This document shows, one piece after another, positions 54,538-62,581 of a stretch of DNA of 64,000 bases. This DNA comes from Burkholderiales bacterium (GTDB taxonomy: Bacteria > Pseudomonadota > Gammaproteobacteria > Burkholderiales > Burkholderiaceae_C): positions 1-64,000 of the forward strand of contig JAIOOS010000011.1 of NCBI GenBank assembly GCA_021414305.1. Reading direction: 5' to 3'. Under the pieces are notes generated by a model. It was not told where the DNA came from and did not search any database. It was given only the letters and a program-made list of their open reading frames with translations. How positions within the stretch are numbered: the first letter of the stretch is position 1; the number at the start of each line of letters is the position of its first letter. Position numbers and translations under genes: made by a program.

Positions 54538-55398
54538 TCAGTGCTTGAGCTTGCGCATTTCCTCGGCCAGGACCCAGAGGGCGCGATTGAGGCTCACGCC
54601 TCGGTCGATGCTCGCAACCTCGCGCGTCCGGATGCGCCGCCCCTGTGTGCTTCGCCCCGGCTGGCCGCCGCGGATCGCGTTCTCCTGGACCCGGTTGAAC
54701 GCCTTCCAGAGATTGCGCCCGAAGTCCTCGGGACGACGCGCCTCCATCAGCTGCTCGACCGTGATCGGCGCCGGGGGCTGGCCTTCGGTCCGATCCCCGT
54801 AGCGCAGTGCGAGCGCCGCGGTCGCGAAAGCCCGCTCCTCGCCCTCGTCCAGCGTGACCCGCTTCATCGCCGCGGTGCAGTCTTCCACCGCCTCGAAGTC
54901 CTCAAGCACCCGGAACGCACCCTCGATCACCTCGTCCTGCACGTTGCCCTTGTGCGGAATGCGGACGTCGTTGGAGACGCTGCCGCAGACCAGACCGTTG
55001 CAGCAGACGAAGGAGAAGACCCCCGCCAGCATCTGGTACGAGCTCGCGCCGTCGTGACTGTTAATGAGGATGATCTCGTTCGCCTCGCCCCGGGCCTCGC
55101 CTCTTGGCTCGGCCTGCCCGGCGTGACGCATCCGGATCAGGTGCTTGGTGAACTCGGTCTTGCCGGCGATCCGGCTCCTGCTCTGCGCGACCATGAATGG
55201 CTCGAAGCCTTCCTTCCTCAGGCCGCGCAGGACGTCGATGGTCGGTATGTAGGTGTAGCGCTCGGAGCGGCTGGCGTGCTTGCCGAGAGCGAAGATGGAC
55301 GGCGCGGCCAGGCGCATCTGTTCCTCGACCAGCGGGAAGTCGCTGCGAACGACGTGGACGTTGCGCGCAAAGCGCGTTGCCAATGCGGGTGTGTACAT
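54538..55398 (-). CDS. DUF932 protein
   Basis: 286 aa. DUF932 is typical of plasmids, phages and integrative elements; function unknown. Features seen: YIPTIDVLRGLRKEGFEPFMVAQSRSR, HLIRMRH, LINSHDGASSYQMLAGVFSFVCCNGLVCG (conserved Cys-Cys). Downstream of ssb in the same direction, so possibly one operon with it. Confidence 0.85.
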   Translation of the reverse strand: MYTPALATRFARNVHVVRSDFPLVEEQMRLAAPSIFALGKHASRSERYTYIPTIDVLRGLRKEGFEPFMVAQSRSRIAGKTEFTKHLIRMRHAGQAEPRGEARGEANEIILINSHDGASSYQMLAGVFSFVCCNGLVCGSVSNDVRIPHKGNVQDEVIEGAFRVLEDFEAVEDCTAAMKRVTLDEGEERAFATAALALRYGDRTEGQPPAPITVEQLMEARRPEDFGRNLWKAFNRVQENAIRGGQPGRSTQGRRIRTREVASIDRGVSLNRALWVLAEEMRKLKH

Positions 55399-55459
55399 GA
55401 TGGTTCCTCCATGGGAGTGCTGTCCAGGCGGGACGCCCGAGCGCCCCGCCCTCCTCGCT

Positions 55460-55954
55460 TCAGAACGGGACGTCGTCGTCCGGCGCGGCCGATTTGCCGG
55501 GCTTGCCGGCCACGCGCTTGCGACCGTTGCCCTTCTCGGGTGCCGCTGCGGCAGCCGGCTCCTGCGCCTGCGCCTGCGGCGCCGCGCCTGCCCGCTCGCG
55601 CCGTGCGTCCACGTCCGCCTTGCTGTCGAGGTAGTCGATCTCCTCGACGGTGAAGGTCAGCCCGTAGACGAGCTCGTCCTCGGCGTTCTTGTAGTTGTTG
55701 TTCTGCAACCGCCCGACGATGTTGACCCGGGCGCCCTTGCCGAGGTACTCGGCCGCGTTCTCGGCGAGCTTGCCCCAGAAGGTCCACATGATCGAGGTCG
55801 CCTCCTCCTCGCGCTGCTCCCCGTTGCCCTTCCGGACGTTGGAGATGGCGACGGCGGTGCCCTTGACGAGCGGGCCGTCCTTGCCCTGGACCGTATCAAT
55901 CCTCACGCCTGCGGCCAGGCGGGCGTTCCTCTGTTCGACTCTGACGTATGCCAT
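55460..55954 (-). CDS. ssb: Single-stranded DNA-binding protein
   Basis: 164 aa. OB fold over residues 1-115 (TAVAISNVRKGNGEQREEEATSIMWTFWGKLAENAAEYLGKG, RLQNNNYKNAEDE) and the acidic tail DDDVPF that recruits partners. ATG 55954 follows AAGGAGCATCTC; the track start runs into GC-rich leader. An element-borne SSB protects the transferred strand after conjugation. An IS481 insertion begins 149 bp upstream and may have cut its promoter. Confidence 0.92.
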   Translation of the reverse strand: MAYVRVEQRNARLAAGVRIDTVQGKDGPLVKGTAVAISNVRKGNGEQREEEATSIMWTFWGKLAENAAEYLGKGARVNIVGRLQNNNYKNAEDELVYGLTFTVEEIDYLDSKADVDARRERAGAAPQAQAQEPAAAAAPEKGNGRKRVAGKPGKSAAPDDDVPF

Positions 55955-56103
55955 GAGATGCTCCTTGCAGAAGGCGAGAGCCCTGCCCCATGCATTGCTC
56001 TTCTGATCCACCTTCTGCTTGGACTCCTCGCTCCCGCCCAGGGGCGGGCGGGGGGTGGGCAAGCCCCCTTCCCTCACGGGTGTTCGGACCGGTAACACCG
56101 GTT

Positions 56104-57309
56104 CCAGGTGTACGAAGACATGGGTGACACATTTCCCGCTTGTCAGCGGGAGGCAACTTTGGGCTGGAGCGAACTAACTGTGAGAGAGCAGCGCGAGGAG
56201 TTCGTCCGCCTGGCGAGCCAGGCGGACGCGAACGTCAGTGAGATCTGCAGGCGGTATGGGATCAGCCGCAAGACGGGCTACAAGTGGCTTGGTAGAGACC
56301 AGTTCGATGACCGGTCTCGGCGTCCACACAGTTCGCCGAACAGAACCTCAGCCGAGCTCGAAGCGCGAGTCATCGCTGTCCGATCCAAGCATCCGGCCTG
56401 GGGCGGACGCAAGATCGCGCACGTGCTCGCACGGGACGACGGCATCCAGCTGGCCGCGAGCACGGTAACCTCAGTGCTGCGCCGCCACGGCTTGATCACT
56501 CGAGCAGCAAGTGAAGCGTCGGTGGCTTGGCATCGGTTCGAGCACGACTCGCCCAACGCCTTGTGGCAGATCGACTTCAAGGGCCACTTCGCCACCGACA
56601 CTGCACGCTGCCATCCTCTGACCGTGCTCGATGACCACTCGCGCTTCAATGTGGTCCTCAAGGCCCTCGGCAATGAGCGACACGACTCCGTCCAAGAAGC
56701 GCTTCAGGACGCCTTCGAGCGCTATGGGCTGCCCGAGCGCATTAACGCTGACAACGGGCCGCCTTGGGGCACCGGAGGCGTCGGCGTGATGAGCGCTCTC
56801 GGAGTGTGGCTGGTTCGGCTGGGTGTTCGGCTCAGCCACAGCCGGCCAGCTCATCCGCAGACCAACGGCAAGGACGAACGCTTCCATCGGACGCTAGTTG
56901 CCGAAGTGCTGTCGAATCGCCGCTTCCGAGGCCTCGAAGAAGCGGAGCGGCAATTCCGGCAATGGCGCCACGTCTACAACTTTGAACGGCCACATCAAGC
57001 TCTCGACATGCAGACTCCAGCTAGCCGCTACGCGGCTAGCTCTCGCTCGATGCCGAGCACCCTACCGCCAGTGGAATACGGACCCGATGACGAGGTTCGC
57101 CGTGTCCAGGACGGCGGCTGGATCAGCTTCCACGGCCGACAGTTCCGCCTTTGCACAGCACTGGCCGGAGAACCCGTCGCGCTGCGGCCCAAAGTTGAAT
57201 TGGATGGGACCTTCGACGTCTACTTCTGCCATCAGAAGGTCGACGCCATTCGATTCGATCAGGCCCGCTGACCTGAATTTGAATGTCACCCATGTCTTCG
57301 TACACCTGG
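56104..57309. mobile_element. IS481-family insertion sequence
   Basis: 1.2-kb element with a single transposase and perfect 26-bp terminal inverted repeats: left 56104-56129 and right 57284-57309, reading CCAGGTGTACGAAGACATGG... from each end. Symmetry extends outward four more bases (GGTT/AACC). No clear target-site duplication is visible; the bases outside differ. Complete ends and an intact ORF suggest a recent arrival. Separates ssb from the region at 57.3 kb. Confidence 0.85.
56159..57271 (+). CDS. IS481 transposase
   Basis: 370 aa from TTG 56159, which has GGGAGG just upstream and begins GWSELTVREQREEFVRLA, the usual start of this family; the track GTG/ATG lie inside the terminal repeat. 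N-terminal HTH (NVSEICRRYGISRKTGYKWL), then the DDE integrase core: WQIDFKG, DDHSRFNVVLKAL, RINADNGPPWG and NGKDERFHRTLVAEV. It appears intact. Confidence 0.92.
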   Translation: MGWSELTVREQREEFVRLASQADANVSEICRRYGISRKTGYKWLGRDQFDDRSRRPHSSPNRTSAELEARVIAVRSKHPAWGGRKIAHVLARDDGIQLAASTVTSVLRRHGLITRAASEASVAWHRFEHDSPNALWQIDFKGHFATDTARCHPLTVLDDHSRFNVVLKALGNERHDSVQEALQDAFERYGLPERINADNGPPWGTGGVGVMSALGVWLVRLGVRLSHSRPAHPQTNGKDERFHRTLVAEVLSNRRFRGLEEAERQFRQWRHVYNFERPHQALDMQTPASRYAASSRSMPSTLPPVEYGPDDEVRRVQDGGWISFHGRQFRLCTALAGEPVALRPKVELDGTFDVYFCHQKVDAIRFDQAR

Positions 57310-58042
57310 AACCCCTCAGTCCGGTCTGTACAACGGGAAGGGGTGGGGGATGGGTGGTCTTTTCTCAGCAGCCGAAAGCAGTGCGCCGTTCACTCGGCCC
57401 ACCGCCTTGAATTGATCCCCCCACAAGTCCCCCTCGACGAAGGACGGGGGCGCAGCTGGGGGGATGGCGGTGGGTCGTACGGCGCACGAGCTGCAACCTC
57501 CACAGAGGTGGCGCAGCAAAGCGGAGACGCCGACACGCCGAGAACCGGCGTCTCCGCGAACGACGTGACACCAAGCAACGCGACTGGCGCGGCGGACGAG
57601 CCGGTGCTCCCCGATCAAAGGAGCGGCCCGGCTTCGGGCGTGGCGGGTGACCGGGGTGACGGGCTGAGGGACGAGCCGCGCGGGACCGCAGGGAGGAAGC
57701 GGATTGGCCCTCAGGCCGTCAAGAGGGCTCGCTCACGCGCAGCGGGAGGGAAGCAAAGCCCGCGATCCCCGGGCACGGGAACGGCCGCGATTTCGCCGCA
57801 CGGTCAATACCCTAGAAATCGGGCATGCAAGAAATGGGGTATTGCGAGGAGCTTGCTTCTCGCTGCAATCTGCGCGTGTGAGTGCCATGAACGCGAAGGC
57901 CACACCTGATGCTCAGTCAGACGCGAGCATTCAGTTCTCATTGATCGCTCTTCGGGGGTTTGTCCGCATCACAGGGTCGAGTCCTTTTGAGATATTCGAG
58001 CTAACCACTGGCGTCCTTTTCGGGTAGACAAGAGAACGAGAA
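57310..58042. other. Structured GC-rich region between IS481 and the 107-aa gene
   Basis: The 208-aa ORF here is low-complexity and overlaps these structures, so I reject it. The region has a 12-bp stem GCGGAGACGCCG (57521-57532) / CGGCGTCTCCGC (57546-57557), nested C-run/G-run pairs around 57413-57466, an inverted repeat CAATACCC (57805-57812) / GGGTATTG (57837-57844), and a near-palindrome at 57845-57864 (GCGAG...CTCGC). This could be an origin (oriV/oriT) or a long leader of the LuxR operon. Confidence 0.45.
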
Positions 58043-58366
58043 ATGGATCTGGCACAGCGCCTGGCGCTACGGCGGCGTCTCGCTGAGAGTCGGCGGACTG
58101 CCCCGATGCCCGCGGCCTGCAGCAAGGAAGGTGGAGCGTCCTTCCGCCTGTTCTCGAGTGTCCAGCGCCTGTGTGTGGAGCTCCGGCGACCCCGACCGGA
58201 ACGGGGGATCGCGACGCACGTGATGTGCTTCGAGAGCGAAGCGGACTTTCTCCTCTGGTGCGAAGCGGACCCGCTGAAGTACAGCAACCCGCTCCTGCAC
58301 GCCAAGTTGATGAGGCACGGCTGTGACCTCCTCGCCTCCCGGTCGCCAGCAAGTCCCTCTGCGTGA
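58043..58366 (+). CDS. Hypothetical element protein upstream of luxR
   Basis: 107 aa. Arg-rich N-terminus (MDLAQRLALRRRLAESRR), then ATHVMCFESEADFLLWCEADPLKYSNPLLHAKL, which looks like a structured domain with two Cys. Overlaps the luxR start by 44 bp in another frame, so the pair are coupled. Unknown function. Confidence 0.6.
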   Translation: MDLAQRLALRRRLAESRRTAPMPAACSKEGGASFRLFSSVQRLCVELRRPRPERGIATHVMCFESEADFLLWCEADPLKYSNPLLHAKLMRHGCDLLASRSPASPSA

Positions 58367-59090
58367 CCTCATAGCGTCACCGGACTACTTCGCCCGGATG
58401 AGCGAAGTGACTCTCAAGGTGGATTCGGCAGCAGACGTTTCAGCGGTCGCCGACTTTCTCAAAGAAGCGGTCGCGCTGATAGGAGCCGATGTCGGTACGT
58501 TCTTCAGTCGCACGGCGACGTCGTTCCGCTTCTTCCTCGCATGCGACCCGCATTGGTACGTCGAGTACGAGCGCTGCGCGTGGTACGCCGACGATCCCTG
58601 GCTCGAGTACGCCGCCCACCATGCCGAACCGATCCTGGCCTGCGACATCCCGGTTCGTGACGGGCCACAGGCGGACATCGTGCGAATCGCGAAGCGCTAC
58701 GGCTTCGACTCAGTCGTCGTGGTGCCGGCGCCGGCCGGGCGCGATCTGAAACTGCTCGGAGTCCTGTGTCTGGGATCGCGGCAGCCCGAGTACTTCGATC
58801 CGGAAACCCTCCCCGCTCTGGGCGTCGCGGCGCTGCCCCTGGCCGCGAGCCTTCTCAGCTGGAGCACCCGTGAGGCGCGCGATGAGCTGCTCCGATCCGT
58901 CCGGCTCACGCCCGACGATCTCGTTCTTCTGGAACTCGACTGGCGTGGCGTGTCGACCAAGGAGATTGCCAAGGTGCTCGACTCTTCGCCCTCGGCGATC
59001 CACTCACGCTTTCAGCGCGTGAAGGCGAAATTGGGAGTCCGGAGCCGAAAGAAGGCGGCGCAGCTGGCAGCGGAGTACGGCTTGATCTGA
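58323..59090 (+). CDS. LuxR-family regulator with conserved acyl-homoserine-lactone pocket (LuxR solo)
   Basis: 255 aa. N-terminal autoinducer-binding domain: WYVEYERCAWYADDPWL places Trp78, Tyr82, Asp91 and Pro92 at exactly the spacing of TraR W57/Y61/D70/P71, so a lactone pocket is likely. C-terminal LuxR HTH: LTPDDLVLLELDWRGVSTKEIAKVLDSSPSAIHSRFQRVKAKLGVRSRKKAA. No luxI in the window. GTG 58323 (GAGG upstream) is used; ATG 58398 is an alternative. May tie transfer to cell density. Confidence 0.85.
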   Translation: MTSSPPGRQQVPLRDLIASPDYFARMSEVTLKVDSAADVSAVADFLKEAVALIGADVGTFFSRTATSFRFFLACDPHWYVEYERCAWYADDPWLEYAAHHAEPILACDIPVRDGPQADIVRIAKRYGFDSVVVVPAPAGRDLKLLGVLCLGSRQPEYFDPETLPALGVAALPLAASLLSWSTREARDELLRSVRLTPDDLVLLELDWRGVSTKEIAKVLDSSPSAIHSRFQRVKAKLGVRSRKKAAQLAAEYGLI

Positions 59091-59119
59091 CCCGGCGCCT
59101 CCCCGCACCGCGTCTCTGG

Positions 59120-59956
59120 TCACTGGGCGTCCAAAGCGCGCAGCAATTGCGAGGACACGAGCGGCAGCCGGGTAGGTTTCTGAAAGAACATGAGGCGATG
59201 CGTCGAAAGTGCCTCCGCCACGGCGTTTTCCAGCGCGAGGTCCGATTCCATCTTGCCGGTCAGCACGGCGATCGGGCAGAGAGGATCGTCCGCCCGGATC
59301 ATGGCCACCAGCTCGGCCGCGTTACCTTCGTCGAGCACCCAGTCGATCACGTAGGCGTCGAAGGGGCGTAGCTTCATGTGGCTGAGGAGCGCTTCTGTTC
59401 GGGTGAACGCCTCCGACTCGCAGCCCCGCTCCGCAAAGTGCTCGGAAATGCTGGCGACCTCGTCTGCATCGTCATCGAGGATGGCGATCCGCCGTGGCCG
59501 CCCTTCGGGCGCCGCGACGATGAGCTCCCGGACCGCGTATGCCGGGCCGGGGCCAGCTTGAGGGGCGGCGCAGACGACCCATTGGGATCCGATTCGGACT
59601 GCCGCGAGAAGATTCGGATCGCTATCGCGGATGGCACCGCCCAGCAGGAGTTTGCACGGGACTCGGGCACCGTCGGCGACCAGGACGGCGGATACGTACT
59701 CGTCGGAACGGACCGCACCGAAGACCGTCGCCAACGTCTCGCCGAAATGGGCGGCCACCGTCTCGATTTCCTCGATTTCCCAGGCGACATCACCCTTCAT
59801 CCGCCGATGGACCAGCGTGTAGCGAAACCCTAGCAATTCCGCGACAAGTGTCGTGTGGCGCGAGGACGGTATTCCGTGTCGCTCGAGTAGAGCCCGCACG
59901 AATCGCGATCCGACCGGACCGGCGGCATTGCTGCCTCTGGCCTCGATGTCTCCCAT
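59120..59956 (-). CDS. BetR-like HTH protein with C-terminal receiver domain
   Basis: 278 aa from ATG 59956. The first 65 residues (VGSRFVRALLERHGIPSSRHTTLVAELLGFRYTLVHRRMKGDVAWEIEEIETVAAHFG) look like a BetR-type HTH. The C-terminal half is a receiver: RRIAILDDDADE, VIDWVLDEG (phospho-acceptor Asp), VLTGK, FFQKPTRL. The order HTH-then-receiver is the reverse of ordinary response regulators. Between them is a beta-rich part that may sense a ligand. Divergent from the AlpA gene, with operator site 4 between. No partner kinase nearby. Confidence 0.75.
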   Translation of the reverse strand: MGDIEARGSNAAGPVGSRFVRALLERHGIPSSRHTTLVAELLGFRYTLVHRRMKGDVAWEIEEIETVAAHFGETLATVFGAVRSDEYVSAVLVADGARVPCKLLLGGAIRDSDPNLLAAVRIGSQWVVCAAPQAGPGPAYAVRELIVAAPEGRPRRIAILDDDADEVASISEHFAERGCESEAFTRTEALLSHMKLRPFDAYVIDWVLDEGNAAELVAMIRADDPLCPIAVLTGKMESDLALENAVAEALSTHRLMFFQKPTRLPLVSSQLLRALDAQ

Positions 59957-60137
59957 GCTCATCCTTCGTCCTATTCGCTGCTCCAGCGGAGCGAAACGGC
60001 CATGCCCTTTTCGGCACTTGGCACTTTCGTTTTGTAGCCGGAATATAGCAGCGCAGATCAAAGCCGCGAGTCGGCGCGCGGCCGCGTCGAGAAGGCTCGC
60101 CAGGCGAACGGAAGAGCACTCCTGACAGTAGGTCTAT

Positions 60138-60163
60138 CGACGAAACGCGAGCGAATTTCGTCG
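60138..60163. promoter_or_regulatory. Element operator site 4 (between BetR/receiver and AlpA genes)
   Basis: CGACGAAA-N10-TTTCGTCG with arms conserved and the spacer diverged (CGCGAGCGAA). It lies 57 bp upstream of the alpA ATG at 60220 and 182 bp from the BetR/receiver start. Confidence 0.6.
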
Positions 60164-60219
60164 CGTCAGGCGTTGCGAGCTGGCGCTACGCTCCGCCCTC
60201 CAACTTGAGCGCCCGTCCT

Positions 60220-60621
60220 ATGAGAGTCTCTTCACAACCGGCGGTGAGCGACGATCGGACGGCCCTGCACAGCAGCACGTCTGATCGAGCCGTCCGGGCC
60301 GCGCATCTATTGCACGAGGCGTTGGCCCTGTTGGGAGCGGAGCCTCAGTCACCCTCGCATGCAGGGCGCCCGAACGACCGCCTGCTGCGACTTCCAGAAG
60401 TTCAGCAGTTGACCGGACTTCGGCGATCCGCACTCTATGACCTGATGCAGCGTGGCGCATTCCCTCGGTCGGTCAAGACGGGTCCGCGCGCGGCGGGCTG
60501 GTCGGAAGCAGCCGTACAACGTTGGATCTCCGATCGGATCGAGGGGCAGCCGCTCATCCGACAGGGTCGGATCAGCCGGTCCGCGGCTACCACCTACGGG
60601 CGCACACCGCGCCCTACATAG
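60220..60621 (+). CDS. alpA: AlpA-like HTH regulator / excisionase
   Basis: 133 aa from ATG 60220 (the track TTG at 60205 is less likely). The C-terminal half is AlpA/MerR-like: RLLRLPEVQQLTGLRRSALYDLMQRGAFPRSVKTGPRAAGWSEAAVQRWISDRIEGQPL. AlpA proteins act as excisionases or activators of integrase in mobile elements. The N-terminal 55 residues are disordered. A truncated second copy lies at 62158. Confidence 0.82.
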   Translation: MRVSSQPAVSDDRTALHSSTSDRAVRAAHLLHEALALLGAEPQSPSHAGRPNDRLLRLPEVQQLTGLRRSALYDLMQRGAFPRSVKTGPRAAGWSEAAVQRWISDRIEGQPLIRQGRISRSAATTYGRTPRPT

Positions 60622-60737
60622 CCCCGCACGCCGGGGCAGGTCGTCATCGCTGCTCTCTGTTGACTACGCAGCACCAGAAGTTGCATTTCCACTGTGTTTG
60701 TTGACTTTCACCGCTGTTAAGCAACAGATTGCGCGCC

Positions 60738-61361
60738 ATGAAAGCCGCCGCTTTTGCCGGTACGACGCATGAACAGCAGGTGCTGCGCCTCGCGCGCGCC
60801 AGAAAGCTGCTGCGCGCGCGCGATGTAGCGCAGCACGGCCTGCCCACGATCGCGCTGACCCGCCTGGTGCAAGCCGGCAAGCTCGAGCGCGTTGCCCGTG
60901 GGCTGTATGGCGTCCCCGGTGCCCCGACAAGCGAGCACCGCTCGCTCGCCGAGGTCTCGGCCCGCGTACCCAAGGGCGTCATCTGCCTGCTGTCCGCGCT
61001 GCGGGTCCATGAGATCGGCACGCAGGCCCCCTTCGAGGTCTGGCTCGCCATCCCGCTGCACATGGTCACGCCGCGTCTGGAGCAGCCCGAGATCCGCGTC
61101 GTTCGCATGTCCGACGAGGCACTTGCCGAGGGCGTCGAGCGACACAACATCGATGGTGTGAAGGTGCCCGTCTTCAACGCAGCCCGAACCGTCGTCGACT
61201 GCTTCAGGTTTCGCAACAAGATTGGCCTCGATGTCGCCCTTGAAGCGCTGCGGGATGGATGGGCAAAGCGCAAGTTCACGATCGATGACGTCTGGCGCCA
61301 TGCCACTCGCGGTCGTGTGGCCAACGTCATGCGCCCCTACATCGAAGCGATCACGGCATGA
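60738..61361 (+). CDS. abiEi: AbiE antitoxin AbiEi
   Basis: 207 aa. N-terminal winged helix (QQVLRLARARKLLRARDVAQHGLPTIALTRLVQAGKLERVARGLYGVP) of the AbiEi_4/AbiEi family plus a C-terminal domain with VKVPVFNAARTVVDCF. Represses its own operon and silences the toxin by an indirect (type IV) route. ATG 60738 is preferred to TTG 60729. ATGA overlap with abiEii. Confidence 0.9.
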   Translation: MKAAAFAGTTHEQQVLRLARARKLLRARDVAQHGLPTIALTRLVQAGKLERVARGLYGVPGAPTSEHRSLAEVSARVPKGVICLLSALRVHEIGTQAPFEVWLAIPLHMVTPRLEQPEIRVVRMSDEALAEGVERHNIDGVKVPVFNAARTVVDCFRFRNKIGLDVALEALRDGWAKRKFTIDDVWRHATRGRVANVMRPYIEAITA

Positions 61362-62155
61362 CGACGAATCGGGCCGCGTCGATCCGCGCAAGGCTCAAGC
61401 AGCACACCGATGCATCGAAGCAGGATTTCAACCTGACGCTGACGCAGTACGGCCTGGAGCGACTGCTGTACCGGCTATCCGTCTCCGAGCACGCGTCGAA
61501 CTTCCTGCTGAAGGGCGCCCTGCTGTTCCAGCTCTGGTACGGTCAGCCGCACCGGCCGACCCGTGACGCAGACCTGCTCGGCTTCGGCGCCGACGATGTC
61601 CCGGCCCTGGTCGACATCTTCCGGGCCCTCTGCAAGGTCCAGGTGGACGACGGCATCGTGTTCGACCCCGACTCGGTCGCGGGCGCCGAGATACGCAAGG
61701 ACGGCGGCTACGGTGGAGTGCGCATCGATCTGCGCGCCACCCTCGACGGTGCACGCCTGGCCTTGCAGATCGACATCGGATTCGGTGACGCCGTCACGCC
61801 CGCCGCCGAGACGGTCACCTACCCCACGCTTCTGGCCGACGTGCCGGCGCCGACATTGCGGACCTATCCCAAGGCCACGGTCGTCGCTGAAAAGCTGCAC
61901 GCCGTATCCATCCTCGGCATGCCCAACAGCCGCATGAAGGACTTCTTCGATCTTTGGGTGCTGCTGCACGACCCGACTCTGGATGATGCAGAGCTGCGGC
62001 GCGCGATCCAGGCGACCTTTGCGCGCAGGCAAACGGCAATGCCAAAGGAGGTGCAATGGAAAGCATTCCTGAGGAGGAACAAGCTTGCTCCGATGGAGTG
62101 GGCCGAGGTGGTCCGAGACATCCGCGGGCGAGCTATGCAACTTGGCTTCACCTAG
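61358..62155 (+). CDS. abiEii: AbiE toxin AbiEii nucleotidyltransferase
   Basis: 265 aa. Abortive-infection toxin of the nucleotidyltransferase fold: FLLKGALLFQLWYGQPHRPTRDADLLGFG (Lys52; Asp70, Asp72), IDLRATLDGARLALQIDIGFGD, then KATVVAEKLHAVSILGMPNSRMKDFFDLWVLL, which are the AbiEii core motifs. It halts growth, classically to block phage spread. Complete. Confidence 0.92.
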   Translation: MTTNRAASIRARLKQHTDASKQDFNLTLTQYGLERLLYRLSVSEHASNFLLKGALLFQLWYGQPHRPTRDADLLGFGADDVPALVDIFRALCKVQVDDGIVFDPDSVAGAEIRKDGGYGGVRIDLRATLDGARLALQIDIGFGDAVTPAAETVTYPTLLADVPAPTLRTYPKATVVAEKLHAVSILGMPNSRMKDFFDLWVLLHDPTLDDAELRRAIQATFARRQTAMPKEVQWKAFLRRNKLAPMEWAEVVRDIRGRAMQLGFT

Positions 62156-62157
62156 GC

Positions 62158-62307
62158 GTAATCCGGGGGCGACGCACCGCGCTGTACGAGCAGATGCAGC
62201 GTGGCGGTTTTCCTCGGTCCGTGAAGACCGGACGACGTCTGGCGTCCTGGTCGGAAGCAGCCCTGCAAAGCTGGATCGATGAACGCCTGGAAGGAAGGCC
62301 GCTCTAG
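62158..62307 (+). pseudogene. Truncated AlpA-like copy after abiE
   Basis: In the frame of track ORF 62056-62307 the last 50 codons read GRRTALYEQMQRGGFPRSVKTGRRLASWSEAALQSWIDERLEGRPL, closely matching the AlpA gene at 60220 (LRRSALYDLMQRGAFPRSVKTG...). The N-terminal half of an AlpA gene is missing and the frame runs back into abiEii. The abiE cassette is thus flanked by a whole and a truncated alpA in the same orientation. Confidence 0.7.
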
Positions 62308-62401
62308 ACGCCGGGCATTGCAGGATTGCCCTCGACCCGGTCGGGTGGCCTTGCCGATGACAAGTTCCGGAAGTGAACGTTCTTCCGAGTCGAGGTTTCG
62401 A

Positions 62402-62581
62402 ATGTCGAGACGCCCGTCGCGGTCGAAGTCGGCGATGTGGCCGATCGGAGCTCACCTCGACAGCCACTGGGCGTACGACGCCGCGACCAAGGGAGTCGCC
62501 GAGCTTACGAAGAGCTACACGTTCACAGGGGACGTCAAGGACATCCGGCGAATCTATCGCGACGACAGCCTGGGGCGGTAA
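62402..62581 (+). CDS. Short unrecognised ORF
   Basis: 59 aa, beginning MSRRPSRSKSAMWPIG and ending ELTKSYTFTGDVKDIRRIYRDDSLGR; the latter half looks protein-like. No ribosome site. Could be a small gene or the end of a broken one. Low confidence. Confidence 0.25.
   Translation: MSRRPSRSKSAMWPIGAHLDSHWAYDAATKGVAELTKSYTFTGDVKDIRRIYRDDSLGR

Noticed and set aside
57283-57909. 208-aa ORF after IS481
   Set aside because: It begins in the IS terminal repeat and crosses several long hairpins; composition is Gly/Arg/Ser-rich without domains.
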